A DNA stretch of 64,000 bases from Terriglobia bacterium (lineage in GTDB: Bacteria > Acidobacteriota > Terriglobia > Bryobacterales > Bryobacteraceae). The stretch spans positions 1 through 64,000 of the forward strand of contig JANYDS010000084.1 in NCBI GenBank assembly GCA_025363475.1. The letters run 5' to 3'. The translations under genes were made by a program, and so were the position numbers. Under the pieces are notes generated by a model that was given only the letters and a program-made list of their open reading frames with translations, had not been told where the DNA came from and did not search any database. Below, piece after piece: positions 55,360 to 63,998 of the stretch. Each line of letters starts with the position of its first letter. Position 1 is the stretch's first letter.

Positions 55360-56232
55360 CTAGCCGACGCCGAGTAAATCCCGCCGGATGCGTCCCTGTA
55401 GTTCACTTCCGTCCGGGTCACCCTGTATTTTTTCCCTCACAAATGCCTTCGCCGCCGGGCTCGTAAGCGTGCGCAGGCCGCTCGACTCATCCTGCAAACT
55501 GTGGACAATCACTTCGGCTACCTGAGCCCCGGTCTGGGCGCTGCTTTCAAACGCTCCGTGTTTCTGGATCTGGCCGATATAGGCCCCCAGCACCGGCCCG
55601 TAGACTTCCTGCAACGGGGCGGCTTCCTTTTGCAAGTCTGCCATCACCCGGCCCACAAACCCGGTTCGGATTCCGGCCGGCTCGATCAGCGTCATACGGA
55701 TGTTGAAGAAAGGCTCCATGTAGGTAGCCATGCTCTCAATCAAACCTTCCAGCGCGAATTTTGCTGCACAATAGATCTCATTCAAAGGCTGGCCTACCAG
55801 ACCGCCTACAGACGAAACAGTAACAATCCGGCCGGATTTCCGGCTACGCATCCCGGGCAGCACGGCGCGGATACAGCGGGTCACGCCGAAGAAGTTGACA
55901 TCCATAATCTCCGAGAGTTGCTCCGGCGTTGCTTGTTCCAGAGTGCGCACAGAACCGAAACCTGCGTTGTTGATGAGGACATCAATATGGCCGGCTTCGC
56001 TTTCAACCAGCGCAACAGCCGCGCGCACGGATTCATTATTCTGCACGTCGAGGGTGAGTACCGAAACTTCGACCGCAGCCTCCCCTGCCAGTGCCTTCAA
56101 TGCCCCTGCCTTTGCCGGGTTGCGCATTGATGCGTAAACACGCGCGCCCTGCTGGGCCAGTTGCACTGCCGCATGCATGCCAACGCCCGAAGAGCACCCT
56201 GTAATCAGTACGATTTTTTCGCCTAAGTCCAT
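55360..56232 (-). CDS. Short-chain dehydrogenase/reductase
   Basis: 290 residues of classical SDR type. NAD(P)-binding TGCSSGVGMHAA near residue 12, NNAGFGS, the catalytic Ser in SSVGGLVG and YCAAK (Tyr and Lys) near residue 150 are present. The substrate is unknown. The extended C-terminus (about 60 residues beyond the Rossmann core) is typical of SDRs with acyl or steroid-like substrates. It is divergent from a ROK-kinase pseudogene 35 bases away. Confidence 0.92.
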   Translation of the reverse strand: MDLGEKIVLITGCSSGVGMHAAVQLAQQGARVYASMRNPAKAGALKALAGEAAVEVSVLTLDVQNNESVRAAVALVESEAGHIDVLINNAGFGSVRTLEQATPEQLSEIMDVNFFGVTRCIRAVLPGMRSRKSGRIVTVSSVGGLVGQPLNEIYCAAKFALEGLIESMATYMEPFFNIRMTLIEPAGIRTGFVGRVMADLQKEAAPLQEVYGPVLGAYIGQIQKHGAFESSAQTGAQVAEVIVHSLQDESSGLRTLTSPAAKAFVREKIQGDPDGSELQGRIRRDLLGVG

Positions 56233-56266
56233 AAAATCCCCTCGCTAAAGGCTACACTAACCGTGC

Positions 56267-57083
56267 ATGAAAGTATTCGGTGCGATAGAGGCGGGTGGCA
56301 CCAAATTCATCTGCGCTACCGGCAGTTCTCCGGATGACATTGAGACTACGCGGATTCCGACTACGACGCCCAAAGAAACGCTAGCGGCGGTCGCAACCTG
56401 GTTTCAGGGGCAATCAAAGCGCCGAATCACTGCAATCGGTATTGGTTGTTTTGGTCCGCTGGAGCTCGACCCCTTGTCGCCCGCCTTCGGCCGCATCACC
56501 ACCACGCCCAAGGGTGCCTGGCGCAACTGCGACATCCGTGGTGAAGTCCACAAAGCGCTGGGTGTCCCCGTTCATCTTGACACCGATGTGAATGCCGCAC
56601 TGCTCGGCGAATCGCGCTGGGGCGCGGCATAGGGTCTGCAGGGATGTTTGTACCTCACTGTGGGAACCGGTATTGGCGGCGCGTTCGGCAACGGTCACTC
56701 TGAAATGGGACACATCCGGATTCCGCATGATGGCAGCTTTCCTGGGTTTGTCCGTACCATGGCGATTGCCTGGAAGGCCTGGCTTCGGGCCCGGCAATGG
56801 AGCGCGCTGGGGCAGGCGGGCTGATGATCTCCCGCCCGATCATCCAGCATGGGCGATGGAAGCCCGCTACCTTGCGCTGGGTATCGCGAATCTCACGCTC
56901 ACACTGGGCCCGCGACGGATTCTGCTGGGAGGGGGAGGGATGCGGCACCAGCCGCTCTTTGAACCAATCCGCCGGGAGCTAAGGCTCATCCTCGCGGACT
57001 ATGTCGCGGTGCCTGAAATTTTGCCGCCCGGGCTCGGTGAGCGCGCTGGCATCCTGGGGGCACTCGCGCTCTGCACAAAGTGA
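56267..57083 (+). pseudogene. Degraded ROK-family sugar kinase (fructokinase-like)
   Basis: The first part (MKVFGAIEAGGTKFICATGS ... HLDTDVNAALLGESRWGAA) is a normal ROK kinase up to an in-frame TAG at 56630-56632, after which the same frame continues with LTVGTGIGGAFGNG and GHIRIPHDG. The CPYHGDCLEG zinc motif is in a second frame, and the remaining RRADDLPPDHPAWAMEARYLALG ... ILGALALCTK is in a third. Thus one stop and at least two frameshifts have accumulated, plus a short deletion near the TGIGG loop. The intact family length is about 300 residues. Several independent lesions argue for a true pseudogene. Confidence 0.85.
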
Positions 57084-57110
57084 CTCCAACCAGATAAACT
57101 CGTAGCCACC

Positions 57111-58076
57111 ATGAGTTACCGCTTTTACGCAATTCTTGTCCTTGCGGCTTCGGGTCTGTGCGCACAGAGTCCGGAATTCGAAGTAGCGTCGATTAAGCCA
57201 GCGCCGCCGATCCTGAATCAGGTCAGTTCAGGCAAAATGCACATCGGGATGACGGTTGACGGAGCGCGTGTCGATATCGGCAGTCTGTCACTTGCGGAAC
57301 TGCTGCCCGCCGCCTTCCGCGTTAAGTCTTACCAGATCAGCGGACCGGACTGGATGTCTGCAAATCGCTTCGATATCATGGCGACTATTCCCCAGGGTGT
57401 CGCCAAAGACAAAACGCCGGAGATGCTGCAGGCTCTTCTGGCCGAGCGCTTCAAGATGACTTACCACCGGGAAACAAAGGATCATTCTGTTTACGCGCTG
57501 GTGCCGGGCAAAGACGGGTTTAAAATGAAGCCGGCGGAACCAGATGCGCCGGGAAGCCCTGTCGCCGACACTGCGGCTGCAGGGCTGGGGGGCTTCATGC
57601 TGGGCAGTCCTGGTCAGGCGCGCCCATCCGTGCAAACGAGCGGCGGCGGGCGCGGAATGGTGATTAACACGCCGCAGTCCGGTGCCACCAAAATGTCCAT
57701 GGGACCTGATGGCAAGATGCACCTTGAAGCCGCTAAGGTGAGCATGGCAGGTCTGGCCGAGATCCTTTCGCGCTTCGTGGACAAGCCGGTGATTGATATG
57801 ACCGGGCTTGAAGGCAATTACCAGATTTCTCTGGATCTTACGATGGCAGACCTAATGAAAGTGGCCCAGGCCTCGGGCATGATGCCGGCAGGAATGGCTG
57901 CCGGGCTGATGCCCGGCGGACGCGGCGGACCGGGGGCTCCGGACACTGCTTCAGAACCCGCAGGCGCTGCCATTTTTTCCAGCGTTCAGAAACTGGGGTT
58001 GAAGCTGGATTCACGCAAGGCTCCTATTGACACCATCGTGATCGACCATCTGGAAAAAATGCCAACGGAAAACTAA
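57111..58076 (+). CDS. TIGR03435 family secreted protein
   Basis: 321 residues with a signal peptide (YAILVLAASGLCAQ). FEVASIKPA right after the signal is the hallmark of TIGR03435, a family almost confined to Acidobacteriota. Further blocks (YQISGPDWMSANRFDIMATIP, LLAERFKMTYHRETKDHSVYALVPGK, KLGLKLDSRKAPIDTIVIDHLEKMP) complete it. Function is unknown; members are often copies by the dozen in one genome. The stop overlaps the end of the convergent transglutaminase-like gene by four bases. Confidence 0.93.
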   Translation: MSYRFYAILVLAASGLCAQSPEFEVASIKPAPPILNQVSSGKMHIGMTVDGARVDIGSLSLAELLPAAFRVKSYQISGPDWMSANRFDIMATIPQGVAKDKTPEMLQALLAERFKMTYHRETKDHSVYALVPGKDGFKMKPAEPDAPGSPVADTAAAGLGGFMLGSPGQARPSVQTSGGGRGMVINTPQSGATKMSMGPDGKMHLEAAKVSMAGLAEILSRFVDKPVIDMTGLEGNYQISLDLTMADLMKVAQASGMMPAGMAAGLMPGGRGGPGAPDTASEPAGAAIFSSVQKLGLKLDSRKAPIDTIVIDHLEKMPTEN

Positions 58077-58882
58077 GTCGAGATTTCGTCGGCAAACACC
58101 TGAAAGCTTTCCAGAATATTGGGGCCAAAGGTGGTTGTAATCGCGACGTCTGAAGCATCGCGTCCGCGCGCAATCAGAATCCTGCCGATACGGGGTTCGT
58201 TATTGCGGGCGTCAAACGTGTACCAGGTGTTGTCCAGATAGACATCAAACCATGCGGCAAAATCCATGGTTCCGTGGGGCAGGGGAGTGCCGATATCGGT
58301 GAGGTAGCCAGTGCAGTAACGCGCCGGGATATTCATGCAGCGGCAGAATGTGACGGCAAGGTGCGCGAAATCCCGGCACACTCCCGTACGTTCCTCATAA
58401 ACCTGCCCTGCCGTTTTGGTGGAACGAGCATTCTGATAGTTAAAGGCAATGTGGTTGTGGACGAAATCGCAGATGGCCTGAACCCGCGCCCAACCCGCAA
58501 AGGTGTGGCCGAACAGTTGCCAGGCAGTGGCCGAGAGCACATCGGTCTCGCAGTAACGGCTGCCCAACAGGAATACCAGAGTCTCTTCCGGGAGGTCTTC
58601 CACTGCATGCTGCACAGCATCAGGATTGACGACATCGGGCACCGCTGAATCTCTCACCACCCCTATGGCTGCGAGGCGAATCCTGCCCGGAGGCGCTAAA
58701 ATCCGCTGGCACCAGTTGCCGAAACCATCCCGGTAGGCGGTTATGGGGACAGGCGGGTCGGTGGTCAGGTAATCGGGAATTTCAACATCGGACGCGCGCG
58801 AATAGTGAACGCTGGTGGTCAGAATTACGGGGGTGGCCTGGGGGAAATCGTAGACGAATTCGTAGCCTAACTTAATTTTCAT
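58073..58882 (-). CDS. Transglutaminase-like cysteine protease family protein
   Basis: About 269 residues from MKIKLGYEFVYDFPQATP; a start 10 codons earlier is possible. A beta-rich N-terminal domain precedes the transglutaminase-like core: YEERTGVCRDFAHLAVTFCRC with the nucleophile Cys, then MDFAAWFDVYLDNTWYTFDARNNEPRIGR, where the catalytic Asp is in TFDAR. In the classical triad a His stands at the position of FAAWF; here it is Ala. No signal peptide. It clusters with a GH130 and a GT4 gene on the same strand. Confidence 0.85.
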   Translation of the reverse strand: MKIKLGYEFVYDFPQATPVILTTSVHYSRASDVEIPDYLTTDPPVPITAYRDGFGNWCQRILAPPGRIRLAAIGVVRDSAVPDVVNPDAVQHAVEDLPEETLVFLLGSRYCETDVLSATAWQLFGHTFAGWARVQAICDFVHNHIAFNYQNARSTKTAGQVYEERTGVCRDFAHLAVTFCRCMNIPARYCTGYLTDIGTPLPHGTMDFAAWFDVYLDNTWYTFDARNNEPRIGRILIARGRDASDVAITTTFGPNILESFQVFADEIST

Positions 58883-58953
58883 AGTGTCTTCGGTCGCGAA
58901 TTCAACTGCCATGCTTTGGCGCTAGCATGCCAGATGCCATTGTACCGGGAGTT

Positions 58954-59889
58954 CTACCGAGGGCGGCGGCTGTGGTTCAGGCACAACTCCACTAAATCGG
59001 AAATATTCGCCTCGCCGGCGCACATCACGGTGTCGGCTCCGCCCCAATAAATTTTGACGGTACCGTCCGCTTCAGGCACTGCACCGCAGCTGAAGACTAC
59101 ATTGTGGACGTAGCCCGTAATCTCCCACGGATCTTCCGGCTGCAGGATCCAAGTGGCACTGACGCCGATCACAGTGGAGGGGTCTGTGAGGTCATGAAGT
59201 GCGACACCGAGCCGGTAAACAGAACCGTCCATGGTCTGAAAGACACCGTGATAGATACAAAGCCAGCCCGCATCGGTGCGAATGGGCGGCGCACCCGGAC
59301 CGATTTTCATTTCATCCCAGTGGTAGGGCTCGGGCCGCATAATCAGGTGCGCCTCTCCCCAGAAGCGCAGGTCCGGCGAATAGGAAATCCAGATGGACCA
59401 GGGGGCGATTTCGGAATGCGGGCGGTCCAGACGCGCGTAGAGGCCGGCGAACTTTTCAGGGAAGATCACTATGTTCCTGTAGTCGGCTTCGGTGATCAGC
59501 GAAAATCTTTCCAATGCCCGGAAATCTTTCGTCTTCGCCAGCGCAACTCTCACGCCATTGCGGGAATATGCGCTGTACGTGATGAGAAATTCGCCACCGA
59601 GAAAAGTAATGCGAGGGTCTTCCACGCCGAACTCTTCATACTCTGCAAACGGGCCGTCCCGCGCCGGTGTCAGAAAGGGCGCCGGGTCCGCCGTAAATTG
59701 ATAACCGTCCAGGCTGCGAGCCAGACCGATAATCGAACGCCCCGTCCGCAGATGAGAGCGGAAGAGCATGATGTATTCGGCCCCATATTTGACGACAGCC
59801 GCGTTATGAACCGTTTCGACAGGGTAGGGAATAGCTGCCTTTGTCAGGATGGGGTTGCCATGGTACCGCCGGACGATTTCTTTAGTCAT
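58954..59889 (-). CDS. GH130 family glycoside phosphorylase-like protein
   Basis: 311 residues. The five-bladed propeller fold of GH130 is suggested by NPILTKAAIPYPVETVHNAAVVKY, YIMLFRSHLRTGRSIIGLARS, EFGVEDPRITFLGGEFLITY and WGGADTVMCAGEANISDLVE. GVEDPR is the most conserved GH130 block, containing the catalytic Asp. GH130 enzymes phosphorolyse or hydrolyse beta-mannosides. Its stop lies upstream of the transglutaminase gene and its start overlaps the 3' end of a GT4 gene by four bases, indicating a gene cluster. Confidence 0.88.
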   Translation of the reverse strand: MTKEIVRRYHGNPILTKAAIPYPVETVHNAAVVKYGAEYIMLFRSHLRTGRSIIGLARSLDGYQFTADPAPFLTPARDGPFAEYEEFGVEDPRITFLGGEFLITYSAYSRNGVRVALAKTKDFRALERFSLITEADYRNIVIFPEKFAGLYARLDRPHSEIAPWSIWISYSPDLRFWGEAHLIMRPEPYHWDEMKIGPGAPPIRTDAGWLCIYHGVFQTMDGSVYRLGVALHDLTDPSTVIGVSATWILQPEDPWEITGYVHNVVFSCGAVPEADGTVKIYWGGADTVMCAGEANISDLVELCLNHSRRPR

Positions 59890-60836
59890 GCCTGCCTCAT
59901 TGCTTCCTGATCAAACACCGCCTGGTAAACCCGCTCATAGGCTTCCACCATTACCTCCGTCGAAAAATGCTCTTCAACACGCGCACGGCACGCCCGGCCA
60001 TCAAGTTCCGCCACGCGTTTTAACGCCTGCACTGCTTCATTCACATCCCGTACCAGAAAGCCCGTGCGCCCGTCTTCGATCACTTCGCCGCACGATCCCA
60101 AATTCATCGCAATGACCGGTACTCCGGCCGCATTGGCCTCCGCCAGCACCAGACCAAACCGCTCTGGAATCGTGTTCAGGTGCAACAGCGCCAGTGCTTG
60201 CGCAAAGAGCTCATTCTTGCCTTTTATGTCCACTGGCCCGAGGTATTGAATCGTTTGACTGAGGTGTGGTTCGACGAAGTCGCGAAAATACGCCTGGTCC
60301 TGCAGGATGCCGGCGATCAGCAGCGGGACGCCGCTTTTGCGAGAGGTCTCAATCGCCAGATGAACGCCCTTGTCCGGATGAATCCTGCCCAGAAAAATCA
60401 GATGACTGCCGCTCGTTTTGCGCAGTGGATAGAGGCTGAGGTCGATGCCGTTGTAGACCGTCGCCAGGTAATTCAGACCTGGTGCCCGGTCCGAGTTACT
60501 AATCGAGACAAAATAGCCGTCACGATATTTCTCATAGACTGGCATGATCTGCGGCGATGAAAAGCCGTGAATCGTAGTCACGACGGGCGTTTTCACAAGA
60601 CGGGTGAAGCAGAGAGCCATGAAATCGTAATGGCTGTGGATCAAATCAAACTCTCTCGCGTGTTCAAACAATTCTGAGATATGAAGGTATTCCGCCACCT
60701 TCGGGTCTATGGAGCGGTCTTCTTCATACCCGCGACGGATAACGGGGTGGAGGTGCGCACGCGTTACTGAATCCCCGGTGGCAAACAGTGTCACATCCCA
60801 GCCGCGAGCGACTAACTAACGCAACTCAGGGTCCAT
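59886..60836 (-). pseudogene. Glycosyltransferase family 4, 5'-truncated
   Basis: The open frame starts at a GTG (60794) inside the first beta-strand of a GT4 protein: VTLFATGDSVTRAHL. Upstream in frame the codons LVARGWD precede it, consistent with a normal N-terminus, but a TAG stands at 60816-60818 and the next ATG (60836) is six codons further, so the usual 35-residue start with a GGTE loop is missing. The rest is intact: HGFSSPQIMPVYEKY, IFLGRIHPDKGVHLAI and ERFGLVLAEANAAGVPVIAMNLGSCGEVI with the donor-binding Glu pair. Probably inactive, or started from a non-canonical site. Confidence 0.7.
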
Positions 60837-61131
60837 TGCGTGAAACGCAGCCGGTCCATCAGGCCTGTCTCATCGGCATGGCAAGGGTAGTACCGGAACT
60901 GATGTGCGGGACCAGTGGTATCTAAGTAGCTGGATGCGGCGCTGAATTTTCTGACCAAATGAGGGCATCGGTGACCAGGGCCGACTGATTTGGGAAAAAA
61001 AGAACAAATGCGACGAGAGGAGGCACTAAAAAATGACGGGAGATGAACTATTACTCGCCCGCCCGGAATCTGCTCATGCAGACCCGGGCAAGCGATTGGT
61101 CCCTGTTCATCCACACCGGGACAGGAGTCAG
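60819..61131. other. Spacer between the GT4 remnant and dps
   Basis: No confident gene. A plus-strand frame starts at 61033 after a strong GAGGAGG site but runs 225 bases into the antisense of dps and has no recognisable protein character, so it is treated as doubtful. The first 100 bases would hold the lost 5' part of the GT4 gene, but no homologous codons were found there. Confidence 0.45.
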
Positions 61132-61743
61132 CTATTGGTTGACGTGAACGAGGTGCTCGGCCAGAAACCAGGTCTGGAGTTCATTAGTTCGCAGGACGTT
61201 ACTTACCAGCAAGTCGTTGGTACCCGGATCATCATCAGCAACGCTTCGGGCCTGTTTGCGCGCATCGCTCACAATCAACTTGTGGGCGCTGAGAAGGCGG
61301 GTTACCTGAACCCCGACGTCCTCCCGCCCGATGGGCGGAGTTTCGATGCGGGTTAATTTCGCCACATGCGCGGCCATGGCGATACTGACTCCACCCAGCA
61401 ACTGGATACGTTCGGCGATCTGGTCTACCAGTTCCGACTGTTCTTCGTAGTGCTTGTCGAACAGAAGATGGAATTGATAGAACGAGGGGCCGGTGACCTG
61501 CCAGTGGTGCTTCTTATAGAGATCACGCAGGGTCATAGTGTCGGCCAAAAGCTGGTTTAGCTTTTCCGCACTCTTGCGCGCGACCGAATCGGGCAGGGAG
61601 TTGGGGAGTCTTGCGACTGAGCCGAAGCGCTGTGTTTCGCCTGCCGAACGCACCATTTCAGGTACTACGCCTTTACTCTTGCCCTGTCCTTTGACAGAGC
61701 CATTACCGGAACCAGGTTTCTGTTCTTTCCTGATGGATTTCAT
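61132..61743 (-). CDS. dps: Dps family ferritin-like protein
   Basis: 203 residues. The four-helix core carries the ferroxidase residues: LYKKHHWQVTGPSFYQFHLLFDKHYEEQ (His, Asp, Glu), and then LVDQIAERIQLLGGV. The ~50-residue N-terminal extension is Lys/Gly/Ser-rich, as in Dps proteins that bind DNA by a basic tail. It protects DNA and stores iron in stationary phase or oxidative stress. It lies next to a YtxH gene on the same strand. Confidence 0.92.
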   Translation of the reverse strand: MKSIRKEQKPGSGNGSVKGQGKSKGVVPEMVRSAGETQRFGSVARLPNSLPDSVARKSAEKLNQLLADTMTLRDLYKKHHWQVTGPSFYQFHLLFDKHYEEQSELVDQIAERIQLLGGVSIAMAAHVAKLTRIETPPIGREDVGVQVTRLLSAHKLIVSDARKQARSVADDDPGTNDLLVSNVLRTNELQTWFLAEHLVHVNQ

Positions 61744-61746
61744 TGG

Positions 61747-62169
61747 TTACGCCTGAGTTTTTGCGCGCATCGCTTCGGTAGCGTTGTTGACGGCGACATG
61801 ACTAACGACTGCGCCGTTATGCACGGATTTCTCGGTGCGGGAGATCGCTTCATGAGCATCCTTCGATCCCGTTTCCACCGCTGATGAAACCATTCCACGG
61901 ATGGCTCCGGCAGCGACTTCGGCGCCCTTCCGGACGTCGTCACGGCCGCGTTCCACCAGCTTGCCGGCAGAGGTTTTGAGTTCGTCCGCACTCTTGCGGG
62001 CGGTGTCCATATAATCATTCACTGCGTCGCCAATTTCAGCGCGGAGTTTTTCCCCTGATTTTGGCGCCATCAGCAGGCCTGCGGCCAAGCCGGCGCCCGC
62101 ACCTGCTACCAGTGCCAGCACTATATTCTTATTCGATGAGTCTGAGTTTTTTTCGTGATTGCAAGTCAT
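61747..62169 (-). CDS. YtxH-domain protein
   Basis: 140 residues from the ATG at 62169, which has TAGGAG upstream. A single membrane helix (NIVLALVAGAGAGLAAGLLMAPKSG) with the Gly-rich YtxH signature opens the protein, followed by a long amphipathic helix region with many Lys/Glu/Ala (KLRAEIGDAVNDYMDTARKSADEL). YtxH proteins are general stress proteins. It ends 3 bases before the dps start, so the pair is probably one operon. Confidence 0.85.
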   Translation of the reverse strand: MTCNHEKNSDSSNKNIVLALVAGAGAGLAAGLLMAPKSGEKLRAEIGDAVNDYMDTARKSADELKTSAGKLVERGRDDVRKGAEVAAGAIRGMVSSAVETGSKDAHEAISRTEKSVHNGAVVSHVAVNNATEAMRAKTQA

Positions 62170-62240
62170 GTAGCTCCTAAAGCACGTCAAGGGCCGTGTG
62201 GTCGCAAACTCGCAATGAAATTGTGCGAAGGATTTCAACT

Positions 62241-62495
62241 ATGACTCACAAACGGATATTCGCCCTCGGATTTGCAGCTTTCGCTCTCGGGCTTACAGGT
62301 TGCCAGCAAAGTGCCACCCCGCCGGTGGTGGTGCCAGTCACCGCTGTGCCATCCTGAACAACGGAACACAGCACCAGTACGGACAGCACGACGACCCGGA
62401 CGGATACGTCTACGCCTGCCGTGCCCGAGACGGGTACGCCCGCGACGCAGAGCACCACGACTCAGCAATCCACCACAACTGATAAGAAGCGTTAA
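62241..62495 (+). pseudogene. Small Thr-rich lipoprotein interrupted by an in-frame TGA
   Basis: From ATG 62241, a signal and lipobox (ALGLTGC) are followed by a short VVVPVTAVPS stretch, then a TGA at 62355-62357 (codon 39). The same frame continues without further stops for 45 codons, TTEHSTSTDSTTTRTDTST ... TTTDKKR, to TAA at 62493-62495. The tail is strongly biased to Thr and Ser, typical for a lipoprotein linker, so the reading frame was clearly coding. Either a nonsense mutation, a readthrough event or a sequencing error explains the TGA. Its ATG lies 71 bases from the divergent YtxH start. Confidence 0.65.
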
Positions 62496-62576
62496 ACACC
62501 AGCGCGCAAAAACGACGGCTGCCGGTCTTTGACCATACGTGGTTATTTAAACCGGCGGTCGCCAGTTCGGCGGCCC

Positions 62577-63998
62577 CTAAAAGAGGGCGGGCTTGAAGCG
62601 AAAGACCATGACGACAGGGGCGGCCTGAAGACCGCCTGGATAATTGCGCGTGAACTTGTTGCCGGTATGGGCGACAGGATGCACTGGCTGCCAGACGTCC
62701 GGCAGGATTAAGGTACGGTCGCCAGGCGTCGCGCCGCCGATAGTCCAGGTGAGGCGGCCATCCTCAATTACTATCTCCTGTGGACCGCCTGCGGCAGTAA
62801 CGTCAAACGCGGACTGAGTGGTTCCGTCGTAAACCGTAAGAACATTGGCAGTAGCGCGGCCATACTGAGCGACGGAATCCGTGAAGCACAAAGTTTCGCT
62901 GGCTTGTGCGATTCGGGTGCCGCAGGCATCCTGCGTTACGATGCGGTCTGGTCTGGCGGCCTTGGCATAGGGCATCAGGATGGTAGTGAAAGCCCCGGTA
63001 TCGTGGACGCGGAGGATGTGTTGGGTTTCTGCAAACGATCTTCCGGAAGCGCGCAGAAATTCCGCCGCTTCACGGCTGGCATGGCAACCATGGCCCCAGT
63101 TACCCAGATTGAATTGAGCTGTGCCGCTGCCTGAGAGCGTGTACAAGTCCCAGTTGATGCCGCCGGCAGGATGTTTGACCCAAGGTACGCCTGTGAAGGT
63201 GAATTGCTGAAGGCCTGTCTCGAGACCGTAAACATTGCCCGATGAGGGTAGTTCCCCGGCCACCGACTGGCACCCCGCGCTGAAGCGTGGCAAAGGTGTA
63301 ACGGGGCCGGCGGGTGTATCGACGGGTCCTGCGGCCATCATATTCCAAGTCAGCGTTTTGCCGATACCTGCTCCGGGACCGGAAAATGTATCACGAATGT
63401 AGATCACAGGATACGCGGGATTGAAAGCCATGGTGCGCACAGTGCGGGTCCAGAGAGTGCTGTCGGATGCGGTGAAGCTGGCAGTTGCGGTGGTGGAACC
63501 GCTGAAGGCTGCAAACTCGGTATTAGTGGGGTTCTGGAGGAGCGTGGGCGCGTCCGCGAGGCCCGGCTGATCCGCATTCCACGGGTGGAGCAATTCGGTA
63601 TCGAAGACGACTGAATTGTGCTGGAAGCGACCCGGCGTCGCAGGCGAATACAAATTGGCGTTCCAGTCGATGGCAAGAGGGGCGGCCTGTGAATAGATGG
63701 TGACCTGGCCATCGTCATAGTGACGATGCCCTCCGAGGGAATAGAAGCCGCCATCAATCAGCCAGACCGCCGTTTCGTTCGGCGTGCCGAAGCCGTGGCG
63801 TTCGGAGGCGTGGTATCCGGGGATATTCACGCTGCCCAGTAGTGGTGTGACTGCGGGCACGGAAGGGTCGATAGCCGCGATCGTAGTGAGAAACTGTGAG
63901 TCTTCCGTCAGCACTGTCGGACTGTTCATGCTTCGCCATGCCCACATCAGATTGCCGGCAACGACCGGGCTGACGTCTCGAAGCGCGGTGCCCAGCAT
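62577..63998 (-). CDS. Heparinase II/III-like protein (C-terminal part, runs off window)
   Basis: At least 473 residues; the apparent start at 63998 is at the window edge and is probably internal. YHASERHGFGTPNETAVWLIDGGFYSLGGHRHYDDGQVTIYSQ and DWNANLYSPATPGRFQHNSVVFD resemble the beta-sheet (His-containing) domain of heparinase II/III-type polysaccharide lyases, which act on uronic-acid polysaccharides. The rest is beta-rich with a Gly/Thr bias. The N-terminal alpha/alpha toroid would lie beyond the window, so the family call is tentative. Confidence 0.6.
   Translation of the reverse strand: MLGTALRDVSPVVAGNLMWAWRSMNSPTVLTEDSQFLTTIAAIDPSVPAVTPLLGSVNIPGYHASERHGFGTPNETAVWLIDGGFYSLGGHRHYDDGQVTIYSQAAPLAIDWNANLYSPATPGRFQHNSVVFDTELLHPWNADQPGLADAPTLLQNPTNTEFAAFSGSTTATASFTASDSTLWTRTVRTMAFNPAYPVIYIRDTFSGPGAGIGKTLTWNMMAAGPVDTPAGPVTPLPRFSAGCQSVAGELPSSGNVYGLETGLQQFTFTGVPWVKHPAGGINWDLYTLSGSGTAQFNLGNWGHGCHASREAAEFLRASGRSFAETQHILRVHDTGAFTTILMPYAKAARPDRIVTQDACGTRIAQASETLCFTDSVAQYGRATANVLTVYDGTTQSAFDVTAAGGPQEIVIEDGRLTWTIGGATPGDRTLILPDVWQPVHPVAHTGNKFTRNYPGGLQAAPVVMVFRFKPALF

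Noticed and set aside
61033-61356. Plus-strand ORF preceded by a good GAGGAGG site
   Set aside because: It overlaps 225 bases of dps on the other strand, has no family signature, and dps itself has complete ferroxidase motifs. The ribosome-site match alone is not enough.
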